From Galaxea fascicularis (Eukaryota > Cnidaria > Anthozoa > Scleractinia > Euphylliidae), in the NCBI GenBank assembly GCA_948470475.1, contig OX419343.1:22040478-22104477 (forward strand): a stretch of 64,000 nucleotides of DNA. The letters run 5' to 3'. Positions 11,001-20,569 of the stretch are shown here, piece by piece. A program made the position numbers and the translations under genes. The notes beneath the pieces were generated by a model, which ran no database searches, was not told the origin of the DNA, and worked only from the letters and a program-made list of their open reading frames with translations. Within the stretch, counting starts at the first letter, position 1. Every line of letters starts with the position of its first letter.

Positions 11001-12021
11001 CATTCTCAAGTGTGATGTCTGTAATTCCTACAAGCCAGAGCAGCCTCGAGAACCACTGATGCCGCACGAAATTCCATCAAGGCCCTGGCAGAAAGTTGGA
11101 ACAGACCTGTTGCAGTTTGATGGGCGACAGTACCTGATAACCGTTGATTACTATTCATCGTTTTTTGAAGTTGACAAGTTGGAGACTACAGATTCCAGAT
11201 CTGTCATCAACAAGCTGAAAATGCAGTTTAGCCGTCATGGAATACCGGAGATTGTCATTTCTGACAACGGCCCACAGTACGATTCTGCGGATTTTGCAAA
11301 GTTTGCAAAAGACTGGCACTTTCAACACATTACCTCCTCGCCTCGCAACCCTCAAAGCAACGGAAAGGTTGAGAGTGCAGTTAAAGTCTGTGAAAATATC
11401 ATGAAGAAGGCAGCTCTTGGAAAATTTGATCCATATCTTGCCCTTTTAGACTACCGCAATACACCTACTGAAATTGGCTCTTCTCCAGCTCAAAGACTGT
11501 TCAGCAGAAGAACACGTAACCTGCTACCGCTAACACCAAGACTGCTTGAACCAGCAACAGTCCCGCCAATGGATGTGCAGCAAAAGCTAATTGCCTCCAG
11601 ACAAAAGCAGGCCTACTACTATAGCTTCAAAGGAAAAGCATTGCCTGAACTACAGCCTGGTCAGACTGTTAGAATGAAGAAGCCAAATGAGAACACCTGG
11701 ACTGAAGCAGTGTGTAAGAAGATGATCGGACCACGCTCCTATGCTGTTGTATCTGGTAACCGTACCTATCGAAGAAATCGTAGGCAGCTACGTTTGGTTC
11801 CACCTGCAGCAAACCTGTTGACTAGTCCTGCGCAACCACGTGATACCAACAAGGAACAGCAACCTATCCAGTATGCCACACCCCAAGGAAATTTTGGAGA
11901 GGCAACTCCTGGTCCAGCTAATCCTAGGACAACTGCTGTCCCTATGGCGTCCTGTCCTACCGTAACTAGGAGTGGCCGTACAGTTAGACCGCCAGTCCGT
12001 TTTCAAGATTACACGTCTTAG
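8002..12021 (+). CDS. Gag-Pol polyprotein of a Ty3/gypsy retrotransposon
   Basis: The protein is 1,339 residues and contains all functions in one frame, with no frameshift or stop between gag and pol. In order: a Gag region (about 1-200); Cys/His clusters at 227-241 and a CCHC knuckle at 248-261; an aspartic protease with DTGS at 305-308; reverse transcriptase (about 440-660) with the catalytic pair in IADD (601-602); RNase H (about 745-860) with Asp754, Glu791 and Asp817; an integrase with an HHCC zinc site (His971, His974, Cys1004, Cys1007) and catalytic Asp1035, Asp1088 and Glu1124 in D,D35E spacing. A Pro-rich tail follows. No chromodomain and no envelope gene are seen. The ATG at 8002 lies 136 bp after the 5' LTR. 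All key residues are present, so it may be active. Confidence 0.95.
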   Translation: MATTTAKAPAPLNLSDRLHQGENWKLFRREWKFYELAAGIHRKADEVRVASLLNVVGKEGLDMYETFQWEDTSHALKIDKVLEKFEERCVPARNETYERFVFFKREQLPSESLDCYITALLKLSENCGFGTLRESLVRDRLILGVKDDRIREKLLGKRDLDLDKAVEMIKASQVTHSEDSEIAGEASVQEDVNAVKHKPKPQKESEKRKLPKSSTRNPSSNSKLKECLFCGGKHALDRKLCPASGQTCKKCGKVGHFAVKCRSKSVNVNVSDVEEVFYINNIGGKDQALVPVTLNDTVSVTFQIDTGSSANILPLEDYIRATNDFNRASIVPKDITLVMHDHSKRKALGSARLKVEHNGNKHELNFVIVEQRVTPLLGLKSCQGMGLIKIMVPGVHSPVNSVAATPEKAVSESIITDPVLSPFADVFHGIGCLPGEYSMSLDGNVSPVVHPPRRVPVPKRDAMKAELENLVSNQIIAPVTEPTNWVSSVLAVPKKDGSIRVCLDPKDLNTAIKRSHYPLPTVDDVTSRLTKAKVFSVMDAKSGFWQVKLSESSSYYTTFNTPFGRFRWLRMPFGISSAPEVWQRKMNEAIEGLRGVEVIADDFLVCGFGDTTADAVLDHDQNLTAFLERCRKLNLTLNPQKVKLRLSKVPFMGHLLTADGIVTDPNKVRAIKDMPTPADVTSLKRFLGMVNYLSKFLPNLSSVSEPLRRLEAKDAEWSWLAVHDAAVQKIKSLVCEAPVLKFYDVTQAVTVECDASLSGLGATLLQGGQPVAFASRALTPAEGRYAQIEKELLSVVFACERFDTYLYGRDIVHVKTDHQPLEAICKKYLASAPKRLQRMLLRLQRYNIDVKYQKRENMVMSDPLSRAYVDEPCSETEYCNEVEEIVLVDDLPISHARLNDFRKVTACDADLQILMSTVLEGWPSTQAEVPQEIRPYFSFKEEITVQNGLLFKGDRIIVPASLRKEMMEKVHSSHLGIEGCSRRAREVFYWPRMNAELKDFILKCDVCNSYKPEQPREPLMPHEIPSRPWQKVGTDLLQFDGRQYLITVDYYSSFFEVDKLETTDSRSVINKLKMQFSRHGIPEIVISDNGPQYDSADFAKFAKDWHFQHITSSPRNPQSNGKVESAVKVCENIMKKAALGKFDPYLALLDYRNTPTEIGSSPAQRLFSRRTRNLLPLTPRLLEPATVPPMDVQQKLIASRQKQAYYYSFKGKALPELQPGQTVRMKKPNENTWTEAVCKKMIGPRSYAVVSGNRTYRRNRRQLRLVPPAANLLTSPAQPRDTNKEQQPIQYATPQGNFGEATPGPANPRTTAVPMASCPTVTRSGRTVRPPVRFQDYTS

Positions 12022-12107
12022 GAACTTTGCGAACAGTGTTGTTAGAGACATTATTTTCTTTGCTTTTGATTTCTTTCAGTACTTCTCCTTAGGTTTTCTT
12101 TCTTTTA

Positions 12108-12119
12108 TAAAGGGGAAGA
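12108..12119 (+). promoter_or_regulatory. Polypurine tract of the Ty3/gypsy element
   Basis: AAAGGGGAAGA lies directly before the 3' LTR, the expected plus-strand primer of the element. Confidence 0.8.
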
Positions 12120-12246
12120 TGTTATGATGTCATTGTTATCACGTCATTGTCATGTGACCTGGAGCGTTCGCTCGCGATGTGCTCGTTCATGGACAATTAA
12201 AAGTTGTTGTTGTCTTATCATAACATGTGGTTGTCGTATCATAACA
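12120..12246 (+). repeat. 3' LTR of the Ty3/gypsy element
   Basis: Identical to the 5' LTR at 7740-7866. It ends with ATAACA and is followed by the target duplication CCTGG at 12247-12251. Confidence 0.95.
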
Positions 12247-12800
12247 CCTGGTTGTTTCTGTTTAGCGACTGTGGTCCTTTATATGCCATCTGAAGCATTT
12301 TGTCTAGCTTTCAGTGGTTTCAAAACAAGCCGGCGATTGCCGGAGTTCCGCCGGCTACGTGATCATATGTCGCCGGTTACTCTGGTCATAGCAATCAGCT
12401 CGGGCCTTGCGACCCCTCACTTGTCATAGCCGCTTACTTTTCTAGAGTCTGACGCCTAGTTCAAAACATTTTGAAACCCCTGAGCTTTGGTTTGGCTCGT
12501 TTCAGTGCGTTCAGTGACAGAACAGCCTCTCTCTTGTTATCAAGGATAGGAATTTTGAGCCGCGTAATATGATCATCTTTATCTTGTAGTGTTTGTACAT
12601 TACCGGGCCCGGTTATTTGGTTTTGTAGTAAGACGTTGTGTTTGTTTTGCGACTATTCGTCTCTTTATCCTTTCTTTAGTGTTGTAGCTTCTTAGAGAGC
12701 TATGCAACAAGTGAAGTTGAGCGCTCAAATCCGCTCTAATTACGGCTGTGTCTTTGTCATCGTTTCACTCCGCTCTGTAACTGCGGTTATGCACTGGCAG

Positions 12801-12850
12801 TGAAAGAGCGGCTCGGACAAGGTTCTTTTGGAGATGTTTACACCATGAAA
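12801..12850 (+). pseudogene. Protein-kinase glycine-loop fragment captured inside the TIR element
   Basis: CTGGCAG at 12794-12800 looks like a splice acceptor. The next codons read KERLGQGSFGDVYTMK, which fits the kinase subdomain I pattern LGxGxFGxV. The fragment runs straight into the right inverted repeat at 12845, so there is no room for the catalytic lysine region or the rest of the domain. It is best read as a piece of a host kinase gene picked up by a Mutator-like element (Pack-MULE type). A chance match is possible because only 16 residues are available. Confidence 0.5.
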
Positions 12851-13140
12851 ACGTCACGCATTCCGCGCAAGGCTAAACTGCTTTTTTTGGGGGAATTTTC
12901 TGTTTAGAATACCCGAGTAGACGCAGCGAGAAAGTACAGATTTTCATTTCGCAAAGTACAGATTTCATTTCGCAAAGTACAGATTTTCATTTCGCAAAGT
13001 ACAGATTTCATTTCGTTTCGTTTCGTTTCGCAAAGTACCATTTCGCAAAGTACGATAAGCCCCAAACCAGGGGTTACAAAACGGCCAAGTATGCCGCTTC
13101 CATTAGAATAATCATTCAGTTGAAAGGCTGGATGAAGTAT

Positions 13141-13594
13141 AGTTTGGCATGCACTAAAACCCGACACAACGAAACGAAACGACTGAAACGAAACCACCGA
13201 AACGAATTGTCCTTGTAATTCACAATCTCCTCCACTACTATACAGTTTAAACGTAGTCTCAGGGAGACAAGTAGCGAAACTGACTGAGACGTTATGAGTG
13301 AATACTTCGATTCTTTCCCTAACTTTTCAATTATTTTCCTTTCTTTTCTTTTCCCATCTGCTTTGGTCGGTGCTCCGCCCAAAAAATACATAAAAAAATA
13401 CGAAACCATTTTCTTTCTTGAAGTCCTAAATGTAAGATAATTCTGTCTTTTGCTGGCTCGTGGCTTCGTTTCGTTGGTTTCGCTTGTTTCGGTGGTTTCG
13501 TTTCGGTTGTTTCGCTTGTTTCGGTGGTTTCGTTTCGGTGGTTTCAGTGGTTTCGGTGGTTTCGTTTCGTTGTTTCGGGTTTTAGTACGATGCC
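13141..13594. mobile_element. Foldback/MITE-like element with (CGAAAC)n arms
   Basis: The arms are inverted: GGCATGCACTAAAACCCG at the left and the complement of GGCATCGTACTAAAACCCG at the right. The adjoining sequence is rich in CGAAAC on one side and GTTTCG on the other, so most of the element can fold back. GTAT flanks it on both sides (13137-13140, 13595-13598). Copy B carries the uninterrupted site at 25511-25520. No coding capacity. Confidence 0.8.
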
Positions 13595-15162
13595 GTATGG
13601 TTTCAAGTCGAACTTGACAAACTTCAAACCTTACAAAAGAATATTGTCAGCATGACGATAGAGTCTTTGAATTTTGTCCAGGGATGTACTGATCGGCTAA
13701 CTCTGAATAGTATCTTTCGTGTGTTTGTGTGAATTGTTTGCCTGAAATGTTTCTATCAGGGAGTGAATAAAACATTTGCAATGCAGATTCCTTGTGGTTT
13801 ACTGACGCGTGAACAAGATGTTTGGATTGAATGCATGTCCTCTTCTGAGGAATCTGTAGAAGAAGTAACGGCCACAGCTTTTGAATTATACCTGCGATTC
13901 GTTCTTTCCCCGTTACAAACGATTAAACGACGCTCGGGCAGCGCTGGTCGAAAGGTTTGGAATAGTTTCTGCTGGCGTCAAACATTACTGACATTATGTA
14001 CGGAGAAGAAACAACGACGTGCACGGTGTAATGCTGCCGGAAATTAGTGGGCCCTGAAGTCCAAACGGTTTTTGAAACTCTCAGTGGTACTGGTATTTTG
14101 AGCCAAAAGAAGAAGCGGATTCGTTTTGAGAGGCATGTGTTCTTGTATGCAGCACAAGAACCCACAAGGGTCAACTGACAACAGTTGTTCGTGCGTGCCT
14201 CGTTTGCAATGTGGACGAATTTTTGTTGGATGAAAATACTGCATGAAATTTAGCATTATGAACTACAATAAGCAAGACGATTAGTAATTAGTAATTAGGG
14301 ATCTGTTCTCTTGTTAGGCACATTAAAGCCCGGTTTCCTCCAAGACCGAATTCACAAATCCATTCAAGACCTTTTTACATTAATAATCACCTTGTACCGG
14401 ATATACCAATTATAAATACATGCGACTGATTGTATTCATCTCGGGGGATAAAGCGGCTGACAATTGCTAATTAGTTTGAAAGCTGTAGATAGGACGAATT
14501 GGTTTTTCAGTCGCTTTGCGGTTTATGCACTTTTCGCCGCGGATCTGAGTGTGTGCGTTATGGAGAAATTTCTAGTATTCGCAAGACTTAATGGATACAA
14601 ATGAGGTCCTTTAATTTACTAACCATAATTGTTGCTATTCTTATCAAAAGTTACAGACGGTGCGTATGTGGCTTGAATGCCATCCATTTACAGGTGAAAA
14701 GAATGTCCGATTTATAAGCTGAATTTGAGCTCCATACTAGTTTTAAAAGTTTTGTTTTATAACCCTGTGGACTGAATGTAGGGGCGTAACTCTTAACAGA
14801 CAATGTAGAATAGGGGGTGTTTCCTCTTTAAGGGAAGTTCTCTCAGGAACGAACAATTTTGCCTTTTTGTCAAGTTAAGTGAAAACGACACCCCCGCTCG
14901 GGTTATGCCAACAAGGAAAAGTAAATATTTTGGGAAGTCCGTCATTTCCTAACTATTGCGGGGTCAGTTGAAAGGGATTATAGATTTACCGTGTCTTTGT
15001 AATCTAGACCAGGTAAACATCTTGGAGGGCGTTAATTAAAGGGGTCCTTACACAGTGGTCTCCTGTTGGGCCAATAACCTGAAATAAAAAAAATATATAT
15101 GCTTTTTATCGGACGGTTTAGTTCTTACTCTCGCTGAAGATGAACTCGTGTCGAAAACGGTA

Positions 15163-15293
15163 CGGAGCCCTCTAGGGGTCATCCTAAGTTCCTAAGTACC
15201 TGAGTTCGTGAGTGCTGATATCCGACTTTCAACAAGTACGTGAGCTTGTACGTGAGGTACTTAGGAACTCAGGATGGCCCCTAGAGGGCTCCG
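15163..15293. mobile_element. 131-bp hairpin MITE with TA target sites
   Basis: Arms 15163-15205 and 15252-15293 are near-perfect inverted repeats beginning CGGAGCCCTCTAGGGG. The dinucleotide TA flanks both ends, as for Tc1/mariner-type non-autonomous elements. The loop is about 46 bases. Confidence 0.75.
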
Positions 15294-15778
15294 TAAAATT
15301 GTTCAGTTTTAACTTCTTTAAATATACCTTTTAGCTTATTGTATTAATTGTTGTTGTTGTTTTTGTTTTCGCAATCTTTTTGAGACTCTCAGTGTAAGTC
15401 TGAAGTTGGGGATCCTGGAATCACTGCACTTCAAGACTGAATACTGATCCGTTTCCGGGTCGTCATAATAACTTAAGCCGAAGTCCACGACCAAAATAAC
15501 GGCTGCGTGAAAAGAATGAAAAAACCCTTTTCCAACAGCCGAACAGAGCGGAAAGGCTTGTGGTAAGCGTAGAAAAACGACTTCTATTCAAGAGGTTCCA
15601 TTTACCCACCCACGCATAAGTAACAACCACTCTGGGAAGCGGTTAAATTACAAAGGTAATGAGTATTCGCTTAACTTTATAGATACAAATAACGTCCTTT
15701 AATTTACTAACCATAATTGTTGCGATTTTTATCGAAAGTTACAGACGGTGCGCATGTGACTTGAATGCCATCATTTAT

Positions 15779-16416
15779 CCTTAGTTTTCAGTCACGTGGA
15801 AGTCACTCAAGTTAAAAAATAAAATCACCAACCATTTAATAGATTAAGTCAAGAAATTAAGCTGTTGTAGAAGAGTAATAAATAAACAAATCGTTAAAGT
15901 TTCAGGGTTGTGTGATATCCCATACTCGAGTTATAAGGCAAAATGTTCCACTCAAAATTACAGAGTTTAGTATGGACGCACCATGATGGAGTCTCTCTGA
16001 GGGGCTCTGATATGGCAGCCGGGAACTAGTAAAAACACCTGGAATTTACCGTTTGGCTATCTGAAAGGCTTTCTTCTCTCTTTTGAGCAGAGACGCTTCT
16101 CTTGCGATGTTGGCTTTTCAGACCTCTAAAAAACACACTGAATCGATGTTTTCATGTACATGACATGCTTGTGAGCAGACATCTTTATGTCACGCACAGT
16201 GAGAAAATCTAAAGTTCAAACTGCTCTATTTTCAAAACAAAGCACGCTTCCGAGCTGAAAACACGCAAGCAGATACATTTCTTCCTAAAATGTCTTTTAC
16301 GTGATGAAGCTAAAAATGGAAAATTCTCTTCACTTTTGAATTTTAGTTTTTTTTATGAAGTCGCGTGAAAACCAAGAATTGGTCAGAAACACCCTGAATA
16401 ATAAATAGTTTTTAAA
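15779..16416. mobile_element. Probable TIR element splitting a tandem unit
   Basis: The segment interrupts the second copy of the 14.6-kb unit. Its ends look inverted: CTTAGTTTTCAGTCACGTGG near 15780 against the complement of GGTTTTCACGCGACTTC near 16355. No transposase is present. Confidence 0.5.
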
Positions 16417-17279
16417 GGTGAAAAGAACATCCGCTTTATAGGCTGCATTTGAGTTCTATACTAGTTTTAAAAGTTTTGTTTTATAACCCTGTGGACTGAA
16501 TGTAGGGGCGCATCTCTTAACAGACGATGTAGGATAGGGGATTTTTCTGTAGAATTAATAGGGTGTTCATTTTGTGGTTGACCTCGCGGGCGCTTGCATA
16601 CCGAACGTTATTAGGTCACTGCTCAACAATTTTCGACGAAAGTTAAACTGAACGATTTATAACACCAGAAATTTCGTCTTGATGGCTAATATTGCCTGCA
16701 AGACAATTTGCTTAAATTTTTTATCCATTACATACACATTGCTAAAAATGAATTGTCTACCGGTATATAGGGTATAAATAAAAGAGAGTTTTCGTAAGAA
16801 ACCATACTATAACCAATTACAACTCTTCTGAGTGCTCAGCTGATGAAAAGAGTTGCCTTGTTATGGCGTTCAAAAGCATTTTTACCGTAAGTCAGTTATA
16901 ATGTTTTATATATATTAGTTAAGCAATGTTTTCGGGTGGTATACCGTGGTATATACACGAGCCTTTAGGCCATTCTGTACTGATCCGTTTAGATGTTACT
17001 GAGACTCCTAAACTTGATCAGCATTACGCCTGTTTTATATGACTCTCACTGGCTTCCTGTTAGTTATCGTATTGTTTTTTTATATATATATATAATTCAG
17101 TCTTTCGCTAGTTTTCAAATTACTTAATAACCTTTCACCCAGCTATCTGGTAGACAGACTTAGTTATCAATTGTATTCCAGGAATTACATACATACATAC
17201 TTAATTTATGTATACACTGCAAAATCTTCAGTTACAAAAAAAAAAAAATTAAAACAACACTGTTTTACAAGATTGCCGT

Positions 17280-18907
17280 GTGGGAGCCCGACTGACAACT
17301 GCTGTAAAAATTGTCAAGCTCCCTTTTGAAATACCCAAGAGAGTTTGATTTTCTTAAATTTCGGGTAGGCTTCCATAGTAGCGCCCCGCTGTAGCCCAAG
17401 GCACGCCTACAATAATTCTTGCGTGGCTTGGGCAGATTTAGTTTAATCTCAGAATCTCTTATAAGTTGTACGGTGTACTACGGATGCTAAATAAAACCTG
17501 CAGGTACGCTGGGGAAAGCCCTTTATTTTTTTTAAACATTAACATCGCTTTAAGCATTTTCTTTCTTGTGGAAGATTGTACCAGTTGAGCCTATTTAAAA
17601 GGATACTGGCACTAGTGTCGTAACTGGACCTGGTATTGACCCTGGCAACCCTATTTTGGAGTTTCTGGAGTTTGTCGCTCAAAGTAACGCTGAGTTCATC
17701 CCAAACAGGGCTGCAGTAGTCAAAGCTAGTGGGGGGAAATCAACGCTTGGTAGTTGAAGAGTGATTGTTTTGGAGATGAATGGTCTTACTTATTCGTTTG
17801 AGGGCGCCTATGGCTAAGGATATCTTCTTACTAATTTTCTTCTATATGTTTTGTCAATTTAGCTTCTTCGACTTTTTTGATCGATTTCCCGTCGATCTCA
17901 ATATCGATCTGATTATTCGATAGAACACGTATTCGTTGATTTGACCCAATTACCATGAATCCAGTTTTAGCGATATTAAGCTTAGCCTATTGGTTATAAG
18001 CCAGCGCTGAAGATTTTTTTAGTTCTAAGTTTACAGCATTCTCAAGATCAGTCATTGTACTGGCAGCAAAAGTTATATTAATTTTATTATTATCATCGGC
18101 GAAAATTCTAGGGGAGACTGAAGTCGGGCAATTGGGAAGATCATTAATATAGACTAAGAATAGTAGTGGACCAAGATTGCTACCTTGTGGGACGCCACAA
18201 GAGACTGGGACAGTATTTGATAAATGGCCATTTGTGCTGCATATTTGGCTTCGGTCACAAAGATATGATTCAAACCATTTGACATTACTCGAATGTACGC
18301 CATATTTCCCAAGCTTTCGTGTAAGGATACTATGGTCGATGGTATCGAAGGCTTTATTCAGATCAATAAAAATTACACCATTCAGTTACAAGGCAATTAT
18401 CGATATTGACCGACCAACAATTAGTGGCTTCAATCAATGCAATGAGTGTACTGTGCAATGATCGGAATCCAGATTGCATTGGCAGTGAGATAGAAAGTTG
18501 TTATCATTAAGATAGTCACAAAGCTGGTCGTATATAATTTTTTTCGAAAATTTTGGCAACGGTCGGAATAATGAATATTGGTCGATAGTTGTTCGGGTCG
18601 TTCCTTTTGCCCTTTTTGAAAATTAAATAGGAGTTACTCTAGCGAGTTTCCACTCAGTTGGAAAAATACCAGTGTTAATCGACTTTATAAATATTTGAGT
18701 GAGCGATGGTACGGTTATGTTGTTAGCCATTTTGAGGAGTCTAGATGGAATGTTATCTAGGCCCGCAGCTTTCGTTTCATTTAGTTTGGTCAATAGTTTG
18801 CAAACTCCGTTCACCGATGGATTTTTCAGACAAAAGGTTGTTTTAGTTGCTTCAAGGTAGGACTCTGGCTCAACATTGGATGACGGTATTTCTGAGGGTA
18901 TCACCAA
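17280..18907 (-). pseudogene. LINE reverse transcriptase, broken
   Basis: Recognisable in pieces: an N-terminal RT segment at 18623-18907 with KAAGLDNIPSRLLKMA; then the palm with FIDLNKAFDTIDH, a CGVPQGS block and the catalytic FADD (18092-18103). The C-terminal part around 17.4-17.8 kb resembles the tail of CR1/L2 polymerases. At least several frame changes and stops separate the pieces, so no functional polymerase is encoded. Neighbouring endonuclease pieces lie upstream on the same strand. Confidence 0.8.
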
Positions 18908-19267
18908 CGCTTGAGAAATGCAAATGTAGTTCTTCGGCTATTTCAGAAGGTTCGGTTATAGTTTGCTCCCTAACCTTAATTTCCGCAATATTCCTTACTT
19001 TGTTTGGATCTTCAGTGCGAGGACAATTCATTAATTAATTTCCAGGTTTTTTTAGGATTTGATTTGCTGGACTCCAGATTGTCAGTGAAATATTTACGTT
19101 TTGTGTGTGGTTCCGGGCACATTTATATTGATCCCAAGCCAAAGGGGAGCCGCACAAAACTGCTTTCTTTTTTTAAGAAATCTCTTATATGCATTTCATG
19201 GCGCAAATGATCAGTAATCTATGGAGACTTTTTGTTGCCAGCCCGTTTAGTTTTTAGTGGTGCATGT

Positions 19268-19946
19268 TTATCTATGGCTTGGATCAGCATATATTTCCAC
19301 CGTTGACCACATGTTATTTGGGTCGTTTAGTGTTTCAACATCTGACCATGCCTTTTCTTCGACGTTTCTTAGGAAGCTAGCTTTATGGAAATTTTTTATT
19401 TGACGGGTTTTGATCATTATCGTGCCTGCATGCTCTTGCTGGACCTTATATGTCATATAAATTAGTGCGTGATCGCTAATTGCAAGGTAGACAACTCCAA
19501 ACTTTGCAACTGTAGTTGGTGTATTCGTAATACAAAGATCAATTAAGGAGCGGGAACTTAGGGCAATTCTCGTCGGCTCTGTGATTAGCTGGTCCAATCC
19601 ATATATGTCAAATATATGTTTAAGTTTAATGGCGTTAGCTGATGTCGTATCCACCGTAAGATCCACGTTAATATCCCCTAAATTCCCAGTTTCCCGTGTG
19701 AACTTTGTTAACTAGTTCCTCAAATTCGTTAAAAAAAGACTCACAGGGGAATCAGAAGGTCTATACCAGGTACGAATTATAACTAGAAATGGTCTTTGGG
19801 GACCGAGGCCTGGTGATTTCTAAAGTTAACCATTCAAGATTTTCCGTACTCAAGTTTTTACGAATTTTGTAGTTTAGGATACATCGCACGTAGAAACAGA
19901 CTCCACCTCCGTTACGCTCATTTGTCTTACGACCTTTCCTTGTCAT
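19268..19946 (-). pseudogene. LINE apurinic-type endonuclease domain, broken
   Basis: Two open pieces (19761-19946 and 19268-19666) carry the endonuclease pattern: GGGVCFYVR in the first and TNTPTT plus the late catalytic SDH motif (AISDHALIY) in the second. They lie between the ORF1 piece and the RT, as expected for a CR1/L2 LINE, and are separated by frameshifts. Confidence 0.7.
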
Positions 19947-20182
19947 CGAATAGTGGAATCTAATTAAGTTTCATTGATGGAAAACATATCAGTTTTGTTG
20001 GAGGTTGACATGAAAACTCGAAGTTCGTCGATGTGGGCTGGTAGATTATTTATGTTAAGGGAAGCCATCACCAAGCCTCAGCTGAAGGAGTTAAACTTGT
20101 TATAAGGACTAACCTTGAGCCGTGGCATTACGCTTCTTGTCCTGCAAGACATGTACGGTAGAGGCTCCCAAACGGCGATACA

Positions 20183-20569
20183 CTAATCCTTATTTTTAAG
20201 AAAATCTAAGAAGTTACGAGCTAGTCGATATGTTCTTATTTTATTTAGGTAAAGACCACTACGGTTAAGATGATGTTCAGCAGTGATGTTGGAGTGAACA
20301 TTCATCTTCCATTTGTTTTGGCGGCAAAATTTCTTTAGGTTTGAATTCACTTCCTCTACTTGGCTTGCTAGTTGGTCATCGTCGGAGCGGGCTGTCAAGC
20401 TTGATAAGACTACTTCAGTCTCTGGTGCTGCACTTTTGGCCCAGCTTATGAGGTCGATAATTTTCTCCGAACAGGCGGTTGGACTCTCACTATCCCGTAG
20501 GCTGTTTGTGCCAACATGAATGATGAGCTGATCGGGTTTTTTCCTTATGATGGGCTCTGATATCATCAC
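20183..20569 (-). pseudogene. LINE ORF1 piece with SGNH-like domain
   Basis: The 128-residue frame has LIIHVGTNSLRD, the block typical of the SGNH hydrolase-like domain in ORF1 of CR1-group LINEs, and ends with an HLNRSGLYLNK-type segment. The frame is open, but upstream ORF1 sequence is broken. The role in the intact element would be RNA or membrane association during retrotransposition (family knowledge). Confidence 0.7.

Larger units (their letters stand above)
7740..12246 (+). mobile_element. Complete Ty3/gypsy LTR retrotransposon
   Basis: The element is 4,507 bp long with identical 127-bp LTRs, a primer site, one long gag-pol frame, a polypurine tract and a 5-bp target duplication CCTGG (7735-7739 and 12247-12251). 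Identical LTRs and an unbroken frame mean a very recent insertion. It is nested inside the TIR element at 7393-13061. The LTRs are unusually short for the superfamily. Confidence 0.95.
7393..13061. mobile_element. Non-autonomous TIR DNA transposon, Mutator-like by its 9-bp duplication
   Basis: The ends are inverted repeats: left 7393-7567 begins AGCTTATTGTACTTTGC and right 12845-13061 ends with the complement of GGCTTATCGTACTTTGC. The arms share the GTACTTTGCGAAA motif, an internal CGAAA-rich stretch and a block around CGGAATGCGTGACGTTTTC. A 9-bp duplication flanks the element, as is typical of the Mutator superfamily. Once the nested Ty3 element (7740-12246) and its 5-bp duplication are removed, only about 1.16 kb remains with no transposase. 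The interior next to the right arm holds a kinase-like fragment (12801-12850). The right arm has an expanded GCAAAGTACAGATTTTCATTTC repeat. Confidence 0.75.
5636..14570 (+). repeat. Duplicated block, copy A (interrupted by insertions)
   Basis: About 1.7 kb of sequence here is repeated in direct orientation at 24768-26470. Matching runs include 5670-6075 with 24800-25245, 7199-7392 with 25250-25446, 13062-13140 with 25438-25516, and 13595-14570 with 25517-26470. Relative to copy B, copy A has gained a 1.1-kb segment (6081-7198), a nested TIR element plus retrotransposon (7393-13061) and a foldback element (13141-13594). Confidence 0.85.
14585..16540 (+). repeat. Tandem pair of about 230-bp units, second one split by an insertion
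   Basis: Sequence at 14591-14812 (from CCTTTAATTTACTAACCATAA to GATGTAGAATAGGGG-like) recurs at 15676-15778 and 16417-16540. The second copy is interrupted by about 640 bp. Confidence 0.75.

Noticed and set aside
18177..18461. 94-codon plus-strand frame
   Set aside because: Opposite strand of the LINE reverse transcriptase, which explains the sequence better.
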